This document shows, in pieces, positions 18,093 through 27,053 of a DNA stretch of 64,000 bases; the stretch's first letter is position 1; each line of letters begins with the position of its first letter. This DNA comes from Dermatobacter hominis. GTDB taxonomy: Bacteria; Actinomycetota; Acidimicrobiia; Acidimicrobiales; Microtrichaceae. Below the pieces are notes generated by a model that was not told where the DNA came from, did not search any database, and saw only the letters and a program-made list of their open reading frames with translations. The stretch covers positions 3,100,001-3,164,000 of the forward strand of contig NZ_CP085840.1 in NCBI RefSeq assembly GCF_020715685.1. The letters run 5' to 3'. The position numbers were made by a program, and so were the translations under genes.

Positions 18093-18275
18093 TCAGCCTG
18101 CGTCGGGGTCCCGGCTCCAGCCGGCGTCGGTGATCGACCGCGGCTCGAAGAACAGGCAGCCCTCCGGGCACGCGAACGGCGCCTGCTCGGCGAAGTCGAC
18201 CCGGCAGCGCTGCACGAGCTCGTCGGGGCCGACGGTCCGGCTGGAGTAGTGGCGGCAGTCGGTGCGCACGGCCAT
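18093..18275 (-). CDS. Small cysteine-containing protein, 60 aa
   Basis: From the ATG at 18275: MAVRTDCRHYSSRTVGPDEL, then QRCRVDF, then ACPEGCLFFEPR. Four cysteines at 7, 24, 36 and 40 are spaced so that they could hold a zinc ion or small Fe-S cluster. A -10-like TAGGAT (18284-18289) lies 8 nt before the start. Function unknown. It is divergent from the GlnR-type box of the glnB promoter. Confidence 0.68.
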   Translation of the reverse strand: MAVRTDCRHYSSRTVGPDELVQRCRVDFAEQAPFACPEGCLFFEPRSITDAGWSRDPDAG

Positions 18276-18321
18276 GGGCCGAGATCCTACGGCCGGTCGG
18301 CTCGAGGCCCCTCGCGACGGC

Positions 18322-18359
18322 GTAACGGAACGTCCCGCGGCAGGTAACACTGCGGAAAC
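18322..18359 (+). promoter_or_regulatory. GlnR-type nitrogen-control box
   Basis: Half-sites GTAAC (18322-18326), GTAAC (18344-18348) and GAAAC (18355-18359). The second pair is GTAAC-N6-GAAAC, an exact match to the actinobacterial GlnR a/b site. The two a-sites are 22 bp apart, the spacing of the doubled GlnR box; the b1 position (18333-18337) is degenerate. It ends 10 nt before a -10 hexamer, so activation of glnB-glnD is likely. Confidence 0.6.
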
Positions 18360-18369
18360 ACGATGTCCG

Positions 18370-18375
18370 TAGGTT
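18370..18375 (+). promoter_or_regulatory. -10 hexamer TAGGTT of the distal glnB promoter
   Basis: TAGGTT lies directly downstream of the GlnR-type box, placing a start site near 18382 and leaving about 430 nt of leader before glnB. Confidence 0.45.
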
Positions 18376-19147
<772 letters not shown>

Positions 19148-19246
19148 CCCGGACACGATCCCCGACCCACGGGGCGTCCCTCCGGTCAGGGCAGGCCCGA
19201 CCTGGCCGGGGGGGCATCGGGGATCGCCCGAGGGCCGCGCCAACCC

Positions 19247-21553
19247 ATGGCTTCACCACTGCACCGCAGCGAGCTGCTCGACGACCGCTCGCTCACCGGG
19301 AAGGCCTTCTGCGACGCCTACGGGCGCGTGGTCGAGGCCTGGCTCCGCGCGCTCTGGGACGACGCGGTCGCGTCCGCACCCGGCGGCGGTGCCGGCATGG
19401 CGCTCGTCGCGATCGGCGGCCAGGGCCGCGACGAGCTCTGCCCGCAGTCCGACCTCGACCTGCTCCTGCTCACCGCCCGGGGCGTCGACGCGTCGGCGGT
19501 CGCCGACGGGCTCTGGTACCCGATCTGGGACGAGGGGCTGAAGCTCGGCCACTCCGTCCGCTCGGTGCGCGACACCCTGGCGCTCGCCGCCGACGACCTC
19601 GAGACCGCCACCTCCCTTCTGTCGGCCCGGCACCTCGCCGGCGACGCCGATCTCACCGGTGAGCTCGCCGAGAAGGCGCGCCTCAACTGGCAGCGCAAGG
19701 GTCGCCGCTGGCTCGAGGTGCTCAGCAAGGCCGTCGAGCAGCGGCACCTCGCCCACGGCGAGGTCGCCTTCGACCTCGAGCCCGACCTCAAGGAGGGCCG
19801 GGGCGGCCTGCGCGACGTGCACGCCCTCGGCTGGGCCCGGGCCGCCGGCGCCGACATCGACGAGCGGGTGCTCGCCGAGCTGCGCGGCCACCACGACGAC
19901 CTGCTCGCGGTGCGCGTCGAGCTGCACCGGGCCAGCGGCCGTCCCGGCGACACGCTGACGCTCGCCGACCAGGACGAGATCGCGCCGCGCCTGGGCGACG
20001 TCGACGCCGACGCCCTCATGTCGCGGGTCGCCGTCGACGGCGGTGCCATCGCCTGGACGAGCGACGAGAGCTGGCACGAGATCCGCACGAACCTCGAGGC
20101 GTCGCGCTTCGGTCGCTTCCGCCGCGACCGCCCGATCGAGGGCGACCTCGTGCTCCGCGACGGCCGCATCGCGCTGCCCGACGAGACGGCGCCCGTGTAC
20201 GACGCGTCGGCCGTCCTCCGCGTGGCGGTCGCTGCCGCTCGGGTGCCGACGCGCATCTCGATCCCGACGCTGCAGGCGCTGCAGGCCGCCCCCGACCTCG
20301 GCGACCCGTGGCCCGACGAGGCCCGGGAGCTGTTCGTCCAGCTGCTCGAGTCGGGCTCGGCCGCCATCCCCGTCGTCGAGGCGCTCGACCGGTGGGGGCT
20401 CTGGGTGCGCCTCGTCCCGGAGTGGGAGCCGACGCGCTCGCGGATCCAGCGCAACGTCCTGCACCGCTTCACCGTCGACCGGCACCTGCTCGAAGCGGCG
20501 TCGGAGGCATCGCGGCTCGGTGCCCGGACGCGCCGTGACCTGCTCGAGATGGCGGCCCTGCTGCACGACATCGGCAAGGGCTACCCCGGGGACCACAGCG
20601 AGGTCGGCGAGGAGCTCGCGACGACGATCTGCTCCCGGATGGGCTTCGACCCGGCCGACGTGGCCATGGTCGCCCATGCCGTCCGCCACCACCTCCTGCT
20701 CCCCGACGTGGCGACCCGGCGCGACCTCGACGACCCGGCGACGATCGAGCTCGTCGCCCGCACGGTCCAGACGCCCGAGCGCCTCGCGCTGCTGAGGGCG
20801 GTGTCCGAGGCCGACGGCCTCGCGACCGGTCCGCTGGCGTGGAGCGAGTGGAAGGCGCAGCTGGTCGACCAGCTCGCCAACCGCACGTCGAAGCTGCTCA
20901 ACGGCGACCGCGTGGACGAGGTCGTCTCCGATCCGTTCCCCACCGAGGCCCAGCGCGAGCTGCTCGGCAAGGGCGGCGTGCAGATCCAGGCCGAGGACGA
21001 CGCCATCACCGTCGTCTGCCCCGACCGGCCGGGCGTGTTCCACCGCGTCGCCGGCGTGCTGGCGCTGCACGGGCTCGACGTCATCAGCGCGGCGATCCAC
21101 TCCGAGGACGGCATGGCGCTCGACGAGTTCCGCGTCGACGCCGGCCCGAGCGGCATCATCCAGTGGGACCGGGTCGGCGAGGACGTCGTCAAGGTGCTCG
21201 AGGGGCGGCTGGCGATCCAGGCCCGGCTCGACGAGCGGATCCGCACCCACCGCGGCCGGCGTCGCCCGGGCATCCACCAGCTCGGCCACGCCGTCCGCTT
21301 CGACAACGACGCCAGCGCGGACGCCACGGTCCTCGAGATCGTCGGCGCCGACAGCATCGGGCTGCTCTACCGGCTCACCCGGGCGCTGACCGACCTCGAC
21401 GTCGACGTCCGCACGGCGAAGATCCACACGATGGGCGCGGACGTGGTCGACGCGTTCTACGTGGTGTCGAGCGGCGGGGCCAAGATCGTCGACGAGGCCC
21501 ACCAGGACGAGATCCGCCGGGCCCTCCTGCACGCCCTCGAGCCGATCGCCTGA
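19247..21553 (+). CDS. glnD: PII uridylyltransferase/uridylyl-removing enzyme
   Basis: 768 residues, somewhat shorter than the 890 of E. coli but usual for actinobacteria. Domains in order: nucleotidyltransferase with GGQGRDELCPQSDLDLLLL (about 60-85), linker with DLKEGRGGLRDVHALGWA, an HD phosphohydrolase with MAALLHDIGKGYPGDHSEVG near 440, and two C-terminal ACT domains (around ITVVCPDRPGVFHRVAGVLALHGLDV and LEIVGADSIGLLYRLTRALTDLDVDV). Both activities therefore look intact. In some actinobacteria GlnD adenylylates PII, so the nucleotide used is not certain. It probably shares the glnB transcript. No strong Shine-Dalgarno sequence precedes the ATG. Confidence 0.95.
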   Translation: MASPLHRSELLDDRSLTGKAFCDAYGRVVEAWLRALWDDAVASAPGGGAGMALVAIGGQGRDELCPQSDLDLLLLTARGVDASAVADGLWYPIWDEGLKLGHSVRSVRDTLALAADDLETATSLLSARHLAGDADLTGELAEKARLNWQRKGRRWLEVLSKAVEQRHLAHGEVAFDLEPDLKEGRGGLRDVHALGWARAAGADIDERVLAELRGHHDDLLAVRVELHRASGRPGDTLTLADQDEIAPRLGDVDADALMSRVAVDGGAIAWTSDESWHEIRTNLEASRFGRFRRDRPIEGDLVLRDGRIALPDETAPVYDASAVLRVAVAAARVPTRISIPTLQALQAAPDLGDPWPDEARELFVQLLESGSAAIPVVEALDRWGLWVRLVPEWEPTRSRIQRNVLHRFTVDRHLLEAASEASRLGARTRRDLLEMAALLHDIGKGYPGDHSEVGEELATTICSRMGFDPADVAMVAHAVRHHLLLPDVATRRDLDDPATIELVARTVQTPERLALLRAVSEADGLATGPLAWSEWKAQLVDQLANRTSKLLNGDRVDEVVSDPFPTEAQRELLGKGGVQIQAEDDAITVVCPDRPGVFHRVAGVLALHGLDVISAAIHSEDGMALDEFRVDAGPSGIIQWDRVGEDVVKVLEGRLAIQARLDERIRTHRGRRRPGIHQLGHAVRFDNDASADATVLEIVGADSIGLLYRLTRALTDLDVDVRTAKIHTMGADVVDAFYVVSSGGAKIVDEAHQDEIRRALLHALEPIA

Positions 21554-21635
21554 TCGGCCCGCCGGTCGCGGCACCCAGCGAGCAGGCCGTGCGAGGCCGT
21601 CGCCGTCGCCCCGGATCCCGCTGCGGGGGCCCGGG

Positions 21636-21641
21636 TAGGTT
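21636..21641 (+). promoter_or_regulatory. -10 hexamer TAGGTT before the Nudix gene
   Basis: TAGGTT is 7 nt before the GTG at 21649, a leaderless-type position. Confidence 0.45.
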
Positions 21642-21648
21642 CCTCTTC

Positions 21649-22365
21649 GTGGAGGACGAGCCGCAGCCGGGGGTGACCGAGACCGACCTGGTCCGCTGGA
21701 GCGAGGCGCTGGCGGGCATCGCCCGCACGGGGCTCGCCTTCTCGACGAACCTCTACGAGCGCGAGCGCTACGAGGAGGTGCTCCACGTCGCGGCCGAGAT
21801 CCGCGCCGCCGGCGGGCGCGCCCACCCCGAGGGCACGGTCCGCTCCAGCGTCGACGAGTGGATGCGCATCGTCGGCGACGGCGTGCCCGGCTACGTCACG
21901 CCCAAGGTCGCGGTCGGCGCCGTCGTCGGCAACGACCGGGGCGAGATCCTGCTGCTGCAGCGGGCCGACTCCGGGATCTGGCTGTACCCCACGGGGTGGG
22001 CCGACATCGGCTACTCCGCCAGCGAGGTCGCGGTGAAGGAGGTGCGGGAGGAGACCGGCATCGAGGTGACCGTCGAGCGGCTGCTCGGCGTGTTCGACGG
22101 CCTCCGCCTCGGCTTCACCCGGATCCCGCTCTACTCGCTCGTGTTCCTGTGCCGGGCGGTCGGCGGCGAGCTCCGCGGCCACCCGCTCGAGACGCTCGAC
22201 GTCGGGTGGTTCCGACCCGACGACCTGCCGACGCCGACGGCCGGCGTCGAGCACTGGGGCCCCCAGGCGTTCGCCGCGCTGCGCGGCGAGTCCGTCGACG
22301 TCCTCTACGACCTCCCCCGCGACCAGGTCTGGGACGGCGAGCTCGGCGACCCTGCCGACGACTGA
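21649..22365 (+). CDS. Nudix hydrolase with N-terminal NUDIX_N-type domain
   Basis: 238 residues from a GTG. The first 75 residues (ETDLVRWSEALAGIARTGLAFS...YERERYEEVLHVAAEI) match the helical N-terminal domain found on ADP-ribose-type Nudix enzymes. The Nudix box reads GWADIGYSASEVAVKEVREETG: the catalytic EExxxE-type core REETG is kept, but the usual first Glu is Tyr and the usual Arg is Lys. Those substitutions are common in this subfamily, so activity is still expected. Likely substrate is ADP-ribose or another nucleoside diphosphate derivative. The gene is a single unit between glnD and the convergent PAC2 gene. Confidence 0.85.
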   Translation: MEDEPQPGVTETDLVRWSEALAGIARTGLAFSTNLYERERYEEVLHVAAEIRAAGGRAHPEGTVRSSVDEWMRIVGDGVPGYVTPKVAVGAVVGNDRGEILLLQRADSGIWLYPTGWADIGYSASEVAVKEVREETGIEVTVERLLGVFDGLRLGFTRIPLYSLVFLCRAVGGELRGHPLETLDVGWFRPDDLPTPTAGVEHWGPQAFAALRGESVDVLYDLPRDQVWDGELGDPADD

Positions 22366-22386
22366 CCGGCCGCAGGCGCCGGCGGG

Positions 22387-23271
22387 CTACTGCTCGCGGA
22401 GGAAGCGCTCCACCTCGTCGAGCAGCTGGTCGGCGTTGGGGACGACGCCGTCGTCGGTCGCCCGCTCCGACGCGTCGTGCTGGCGCTCGAGGAGGTGCAC
22501 GTACTCGAGGGTGGTGTCGTCCTCGGCGACCAGCTCGTCGAGCTGGCGCTCGTAGCTGAGGCTGGCCAGGTCGAGCACGCTGGTGTCGACGGTGGTGCCC
22601 AGCAGCGTCACCGCCCGGGCCGCGAGCGTCACGGCCGCCTTGGGCGACGGGGCCGACGGGGCGTACGAGGGCACGGCCGCCCACAGCGACGCCGCGGGCA
22701 GGCCGCGGGCGCCGCACTCGCCCTGCAGGGCGCCGAGGATGCCGGTCGGCCCCTCGTACTCCGAGGGCCCGAGCCCGAGCCGGCCGCCCAGGCCGGGGTC
22801 CTCGGCGGTGCCGAAGACCGGGGTGGGGCGGGTGTGGGGCACGTCGGCGAGCAGCGCGCCGATCGTCAGCACCCACTCGCAGCCGAGCTCGTCGGCCACC
22901 TCGAGCACGGTGCCGCAGAACGTCCGCCAGCGCAGCTGCGGCTCGACGCCCCGGAGCAGGACGACGCCGTTCGTCCCGTCGGGCTCCGCCCAGCCGAACT
23001 CGTTCGCGGGCCAGTCGATCACCCGCCGGCCGGCCTCGCGACGGGCGTGCGGGCGCGTGGCGGTGAAGTCGTAGAACTCCTCGGGGTCGATCGACGCGAT
23101 CGTCGTCGCACCCCACCGCTCCCACAGGTGCTCGACCGCACCGGTCGCGGCGTCGCCGGCGTCGTTCCAGCCCTCGAACGCCGCCACCAGGACCGGTCCG
23201 GGACCCTCTGCGCTCGAGCCGGCCTCCCGCCGACGGGCCGCCGGCCCGTCCAGCCACTCCAGGTTCCCCAT
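22387..23271 (-). CDS. PAC2-family protein (proteasome assembly chaperone-like)
   Basis: 294 residues. PAC2 features are clear: VLVAAFEGWNDAGDAATGAVEHL, then EEFYDFTATRP, a central VLLRGVEPQLRWRTFCGTVLEVADELG and LTIGALLADVPHTRPTPVFGTAED. Such proteins are widespread in actinobacteria that have proteasomes and resemble eukaryotic assembly chaperones; the biochemical role in bacteria is unsettled. A -10 hexamer TATGGT lies 6 nt before the ATG on the minus strand. It ends convergently 21 nt from the Nudix gene. The acidic C-terminus (residues about 255-294) is helical. Confidence 0.92.
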   Translation of the reverse strand: MGNLEWLDGPAARRREAGSSAEGPGPVLVAAFEGWNDAGDAATGAVEHLWERWGATTIASIDPEEFYDFTATRPHARREAGRRVIDWPANEFGWAEPDGTNGVVLLRGVEPQLRWRTFCGTVLEVADELGCEWVLTIGALLADVPHTRPTPVFGTAEDPGLGGRLGLGPSEYEGPTGILGALQGECGARGLPAASLWAAVPSYAPSAPSPKAAVTLAARAVTLLGTTVDTSVLDLASLSYERQLDELVAEDDTTLEYVHLLERQHDASERATDDGVVPNADQLLDEVERFLREQ

Positions 23272-23277
23272 CCGGTC

Positions 23278-23283
23278 ACCATA
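23278..23283 (-). promoter_or_regulatory. -10 hexamer TATGGT of the PAC2 gene
   Basis: Reads TATGGT on the minus strand, 6 nt before the ATG at 23271; leaderless-type spacing. Confidence 0.55.
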
Positions 23284-23355
23284 CCGGCGCGCTCCCGAGG
23301 TCCCACCGGCGCCCCGGGGCCACCAGCACCGGCGCGCCCGGCGCGGTGCCGGCGG

Positions 23356-23361
23356 TAGCGT
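23356..23361 (+). promoter_or_regulatory. -10 hexamer TAGCGT of the GNAT gene
   Basis: TAGCGT ends 8 nt before the ATG at 23370. The same hexamer and spacing occur before the TauE-like gene. Confidence 0.55.
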
Positions 23362-23369
23362 CGGCGGCC

Positions 23370-23801
23370 ATGCGGATCGAGACCTGCACCGCCGTCGACG
23401 ACGAACTGGTCGCCGCGATGGCCCGCCTGATCCCCCAGCTGTCGAGCTCGTCGTCGCCGCCCGACGCAGCCGCTCTCGGGGCGATCGTGGGCTCCGACGC
23501 GTGCCACCTCCTGCTGGCCCGGGACGACGACGGCACCGTCCTCGGGTCCATGACGCTCGTCGTATTCCCCATCCCGACGGGGGTCCGGGCCTGGATCGAG
23601 GACGTGGTCGTCGACACCGAGGCCCGCGGCCGCGGCGTCGGCGAGGCCCTCAACCGCCAGGCGCTCGAGCTCGCCCGGTCGCTGGGCGCGAAGACGGTCG
23701 ATCTGACCTCGCGCCCCAGCCGCGAGGCCGCCAACCGCCTGTACCAGCGGATCGGCTTCGAGCCGCGGGAGACGAACGTCTACCGGTACTCGCTGTCGTA
23801 G
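23370..23801 (+). CDS. GNAT-family N-acetyltransferase
   Basis: 143 residues from the ATG at 23370, chosen over an in-frame GTG at 23346 because the -10 hexamer lies between them. Motif A of the acetyl-CoA fold is clear: WIEDVVVDTEARGRGVGEALNRQALELARSLGAKTVDL. Motif B follows as REAANRLYQRIGFEPRETNVYRYSL. The acceptor could be a small amine or a protein N-terminus and cannot be told from sequence. Stands alone between divergent PAC2 and the acyltransferase. Confidence 0.9.
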   Translation: MRIETCTAVDDELVAAMARLIPQLSSSSSPPDAAALGAIVGSDACHLLLARDDDGTVLGSMTLVVFPIPTGVRAWIEDVVVDTEARGRGVGEALNRQALELARSLGAKTVDLTSRPSREAANRLYQRIGFEPRETNVYRYSLS

Positions 23802-23897
23802 CGGCGCCCGTCCGCGACCCCGACCGCGCCGCCGAACACCGAACCAGGCTCAGTCGGGGCGGCCGTCGGCGCCGACCCGGGTGCACCGGGCGGCGCG

Positions 23898-23903
23898 TAG
23901 TGT
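23898..23903 (+). promoter_or_regulatory. -10 hexamer TAGTGT of the acyltransferase gene
   Basis: TAGTGT is 6 nt before the ATG at 23910. Confidence 0.5.
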
Positions 23904-23909
23904 TCACCC

Positions 23910-24722
23910 ATGGCCGGCTCCGCTGCTCCCGCTCCCGACGGACCTCCCGAGGGGCGGGCACCGCGCCCGACGCTCGGCGACACGATCTGGTCCGTGTGGT
24001 CGTGGCTGGCCTTCGGGATCAGCGTGATCCTCTTCATCCCGGCCATCGTCGTCACCTACGTGGTCACGCTGCCGTTCGACCGGACGCACTACTGGGCGGG
24101 CTACCTGTACCGGAAGATGCCGGTGCTCCACCAGAAGCTCACGCCCATGTGGCACTTCCGGGTCACGGGCGATCTGCCGGCCGACCCGCGCAACCCGTAC
24201 GTCGTGGTCGCCAACCACGAGTCGTTCGTCGACATCCTCCTGATCAGCCACCTCCCCTGGGAGATGAAGTGGCTGTCCAAGAAGGAGATGTTCAAGATCC
24301 CGATCGCCGGCTGGCTCATGTACCTCGCCGGCGACATCAAGCTCGACCGCGGCGACAAGGACTCGGCCACCAAGGCCATGGACCGCTGCAAGTGGTACCT
24401 CAAGAAGAAGGTCTGCATCATGATCTTCCCCGAGGGCACCCGGGCGGCCGACGGCGAGCTCGGCAAGTTCAAGGACGGCGCCTTCCGGCTGGCGATCGAG
24501 GCGCAGGTGCCGATCCTGCCCCTCGCGGTGCACGGCACGAAGGAGGCGCTGCGCAAGCACGACTGGCGCTTCGGCCGGGCCAACGCCGCGGTGCACGTCA
24601 TGGAGCCGGTCAGCACCGAGGGCATGACGCTCGACGACGTGAACTCGCTCAAGGAGCGGGTGCGCGAGCTCATCGCCGCGCAGCTCGTCGTGATGGAGCA
24701 GGACCCGACCCTCTCCGACTGA
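23910..24722 (+). CDS. 1-acyl-sn-glycerol-3-phosphate acyltransferase (PlsC family)
   Basis: 270 residues. Catalytic HX4D is NHESFVD with H103 and D108. The second block KEMFKIPIAGWLMYLAGDIKLDRGDKDS and the glycerophosphate-binding FPEGTR (from F173) are typical, followed by VPILPLAVHGTKEAL. A hydrophobic N-terminal helix (about 28-52, VWSWLAFGISVILFIPAIVVTYVV) anchors it in the membrane. It should acylate lysophosphatidate in phospholipid synthesis or a related lipid. A stem-loop follows the stop in the convergent gap. Confidence 0.92.
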   Translation: MAGSAAPAPDGPPEGRAPRPTLGDTIWSVWSWLAFGISVILFIPAIVVTYVVTLPFDRTHYWAGYLYRKMPVLHQKLTPMWHFRVTGDLPADPRNPYVVVANHESFVDILLISHLPWEMKWLSKKEMFKIPIAGWLMYLAGDIKLDRGDKDSATKAMDRCKWYLKKKVCIMIFPEGTRAADGELGKFKDGAFRLAIEAQVPILPLAVHGTKEALRKHDWRFGRANAAVHVMEPVSTEGMTLDDVNSLKERVRELIAAQLVVMEQDPTLSD

Positions 24723-24745
24723 GCACCGTCGCCCTGCCCGCCGGC

Positions 24746-24790
24746 TCTGTTCCAGATCCTGGGGTGTTCGCCCCGGTCCTCGGGAACAGA
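24746..24790. terminator. Bidirectional hairpin between convergent genes
   Basis: Outer arms TCTGTTCC (24746-24753) and GGAACAGA (24783-24790), inner stem GGGG/CCCC around TGTTCG. The right end continues as CAGAACGGGTCG (24787-24798), shared with the hairpins at 1171 and 55217. Confidence 0.65.
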
Positions 24791-24818
24791 ACGGGTCGGG
24801 GCGGGCGACGCTCCGGCG

Positions 24819-26093
24819 TCAGGCGGGGGCGAGCCGGCCGATCGTGCCGTCGAGGCTGACGACGAGGACCTCGTCGTCGGGGCCGCGGGCGAATGACACG
24901 ACCGACGCGACGTCGAGCCCGAGGTCGGCCGACTGCACGTTGCCGTCGGCTCCGACGCGCACGGCGCGGATCCACGGCTGGCAGAAGTCGCCGAAGAGGA
25001 ACGCGCCGTCGAGCGCCGGCAGCTGCGGGTCGCGGACGACGACGCCGCCCGTGATCGAGCAGCCCTCGTCGTGGGTGTAGGTCAGCACCGGTTCGACGAA
25101 CGGTCCGGCGCTCGCCGCGCCCGGAGCGGGATCGGGCTCGTCGATCCGGTTCGTGCCCTCGAAGAGGTCCCAACCGAGGTTCACGCCCCGGCCGCCGCCG
25201 TCGGCGGCGGCCAGGCGGTCGACCTCCTCCTGCTCGTTCTGGCCGACGTCGGCGACCCAGAGGTCGCCGGTCGCCGGGTCGATGTCGATCCGCCACGGGT
25301 TGCGCAGGCCGGTCGCCCAGATCAGCGGCTCGGCCGGGCGCCCGTCGGCCTCACCGCTCGCGAACGGGTTGTCGGCGGGCACGCCGTCGGGCGCGCTTGG
25401 ATCGATCCGGAGGATCTTGCCGAGCAGGGTGTCGCGGGCCTGGCCGTTGCCCTCGGGATCGTTCCCGGAGCCGCCGTCGCCGAAGCCGGCGTAGAGCATC
25501 CCGTCGGTGCCGAAGCGGAGCGCACCGCCGTTGTGGTTCGCGAACGGCTGGTCGATCGCGACCAGCTGCCGGGCTGCGGCGGGCTCGGCGCGCAGCTCCC
25601 CGTCGTCACCGGTCAGCGGGTACTGGACGATGCGCGAGTCGCCCTCGGAGGCCTCGGTGTAGCTCACGTAGAGGTGCTCGCCGTCGGGTGACACGGCGAC
25701 GCCGAGCATCCCCCGCTCCGAGGCCGTGCTCCCCACCGCGTCGGTCAGGTCGATCACGGGGTCGTCGAGGAGCCGGTACCCGTCGCCGTCCCGGACCGCC
25801 TCCCGGATGGCGCCGCCGCGCTCGGCCACGATCAGCGAGGTGCTGCCGGGCCGGAACGTCAGGTCGATGGGCGAGTCGGCCTCGAGGCCGAGGTCGACGA
25901 GCCGCACCGAGGCGTCCCCCAGGTCGCCGGCCGCGCTCGGCGCCCCGGCGCCCGCCGCGGTCGTCGTCGAGGCCGGCGCGCCGGTCGAGGTGGTCGCCGC
26001 ACCGTCGTCGTCGTCGGCGCAGCCGACCAGCAGGCCGGTCGCGGCGAGCGCGACCGCGCCCAGGAGGGCGGGCCGGAGCCGTCCGTGGATCAC
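24819..26093 (-). CDS. Glucose/sorbosone dehydrogenase-type PQQ beta-propeller lipoprotein
   Basis: 424 residues from a GTG that overlaps the tesB-like stop by 4 nt. Lipobox GLLVGC with C25. The soluble PQQ-type propeller blades are evident: ERGMLGVAVSPDGEHLYVSYTE, FANHNGGALRFGTDGMLYAGFGDGGSGNDPEGNGQ, LIWATGLRNPWRIDIDPATGDLWVADVGQNEQEEV and CSITGGVVVRDPQLPALDGAFLFGDFC. The family (YliI/Asd-like) oxidises aldoses or other sugars outside the membrane, though many members have unknown substrates. A D/T/A-rich linker follows the lipid anchor. Coupling to a thioesterase gene is unusual and may be chance. Confidence 0.88.
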   Translation of the reverse strand: MIHGRLRPALLGAVALAATGLLVGCADDDDGAATTSTGAPASTTTAAGAGAPSAAGDLGDASVRLVDLGLEADSPIDLTFRPGSTSLIVAERGGAIREAVRDGDGYRLLDDPVIDLTDAVGSTASERGMLGVAVSPDGEHLYVSYTEASEGDSRIVQYPLTGDDGELRAEPAAARQLVAIDQPFANHNGGALRFGTDGMLYAGFGDGGSGNDPEGNGQARDTLLGKILRIDPSAPDGVPADNPFASGEADGRPAEPLIWATGLRNPWRIDIDPATGDLWVADVGQNEQEEVDRLAAADGGGRGVNLGWDLFEGTNRIDEPDPAPGAASAGPFVEPVLTYTHDEGCSITGGVVVRDPQLPALDGAFLFGDFCQPWIRAVRVGADGNVQSADLGLDVASVVSFARGPDDEVLVVSLDGTIGRLAPA

Positions 26094-26944
26094 CGCATCC
26101 TCCTGATCACGCCCTCCTGCACGACCGAGGCCACCAGCCGGCCGTCGTGCGAGTACACGAGCCCCCTACCCAGGCCTCGTCCCCCGCTCGCGCTCGGCGT
26201 GTCCTGCGCGTACAGCAGCCACTCGTCGGCGCGGAACGGGCGGTGGAACCACATCGCGTGGTCGAGGCTCGCCATGAACACCTCGCCCACGGTGAACGAC
26301 GAGCCGTGGGGGAGCAGCGAGGTGTCGAGCAGGGTCATGTCGGACGCGTAGGTCAGCACGCAGATGTGCAGCACCGGGTCGTCGGGGAGCACGCCGTTCG
26401 CCTTGAGCCAGACGTGCTGGTACGGCGGCCGGTCCTCCTTGCGCTCCCAGGGGCCGAGCTCGCAGTAGCGGGTGTCGATCGGCCGCGGCCGATCGAACCA
26501 CTCGGCGAACTGCTCGCGGTACGGCTCCATCCGCTCCCGGAAGTCGGGCAGCGAGTCGGGCTCGGGCAGGCCGCTCGGCATGTCGAACTGGTGGTCGAAG
26601 CCCTCCTCGGGCGTCTGGAAGTTGGCCGACAGCGTGAAGATGCTGCGGCCGTGCTGCACCGCCTTCACCCGGCGGGTGGCGAACGAGCGGCCGTCGCGGG
26701 TGCGGTCGACCTCGTAGATGATCGGGACCGTCGGGTCGCCGGGCCGGAGGAAGTAGGCGTGGAGCGAGTGCACGATCTTGTCCGCCTCGACCGTCCGGGC
26801 CGCCGCCACCAGCGCCTGGCCGGCGACCTGGCCGCCGAACACCCGCTGGTCGCCCCGGTCCGGGCTCAGGCCCCGGAAGATGTTCACCTCGATCGGCTCC
26901 AGGTCGAGCAGGGCGATCAGGGCGTCCACGGCGGCTTGGTCCAT
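26090..26944 (-). CDS. tesB: Acyl-CoA thioesterase II
   Basis: 284 residues, near the 286 of E. coli TesB. Double hot-dog fold with FGGQVAGQALVAAARTV and SLHAYFLRPGDPTVPIIYEVDRTRDGRSFATRRV in the first half, and the catalytic region LTYASDMTLLDTS, FMASLDHAMWFHRPFRADEWLLY and LVASVVQEGVIR holding the Asp, Asp/Thr-region and Gln residues of the family. It hydrolyses medium- and long-chain acyl-CoA in the cytoplasm. A CAGGAT hexamer is 6 nt before the ATG. The stop codon overlaps the start of the sugar dehydrogenase gene. Confidence 0.93.
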   Translation of the reverse strand: MDQAAVDALIALLDLEPIEVNIFRGLSPDRGDQRVFGGQVAGQALVAAARTVEADKIVHSLHAYFLRPGDPTVPIIYEVDRTRDGRSFATRRVKAVQHGRSIFTLSANFQTPEEGFDHQFDMPSGLPEPDSLPDFRERMEPYREQFAEWFDRPRPIDTRYCELGPWERKEDRPPYQHVWLKANGVLPDDPVLHICVLTYASDMTLLDTSLLPHGSSFTVGEVFMASLDHAMWFHRPFRADEWLLYAQDTPSASGGRGLGRGLVYSHDGRLVASVVQEGVIRRMR

Positions 26945-27039
26945 CCCGCCATCCTGCCCCGGGGTGGGACGTGCGGCTGCCCGCCCGCGGGCACCGGGGA
27001 CCACCCGACGCGAATGGGTGCCGGGTCGGGGGCCTCCGG

Positions 27040-27045
27040 TACGGT
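27040..27045 (+). promoter_or_regulatory. -10 hexamer TACGGT of the GtrA gene
   Basis: TACGGT lies 8 nt before the GTG at 27054. An in-frame ATG at 27048 is only 2 nt away, so the GTG is the better start. Confidence 0.45.
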
Positions 27046-27053
27046 GGATGCCC

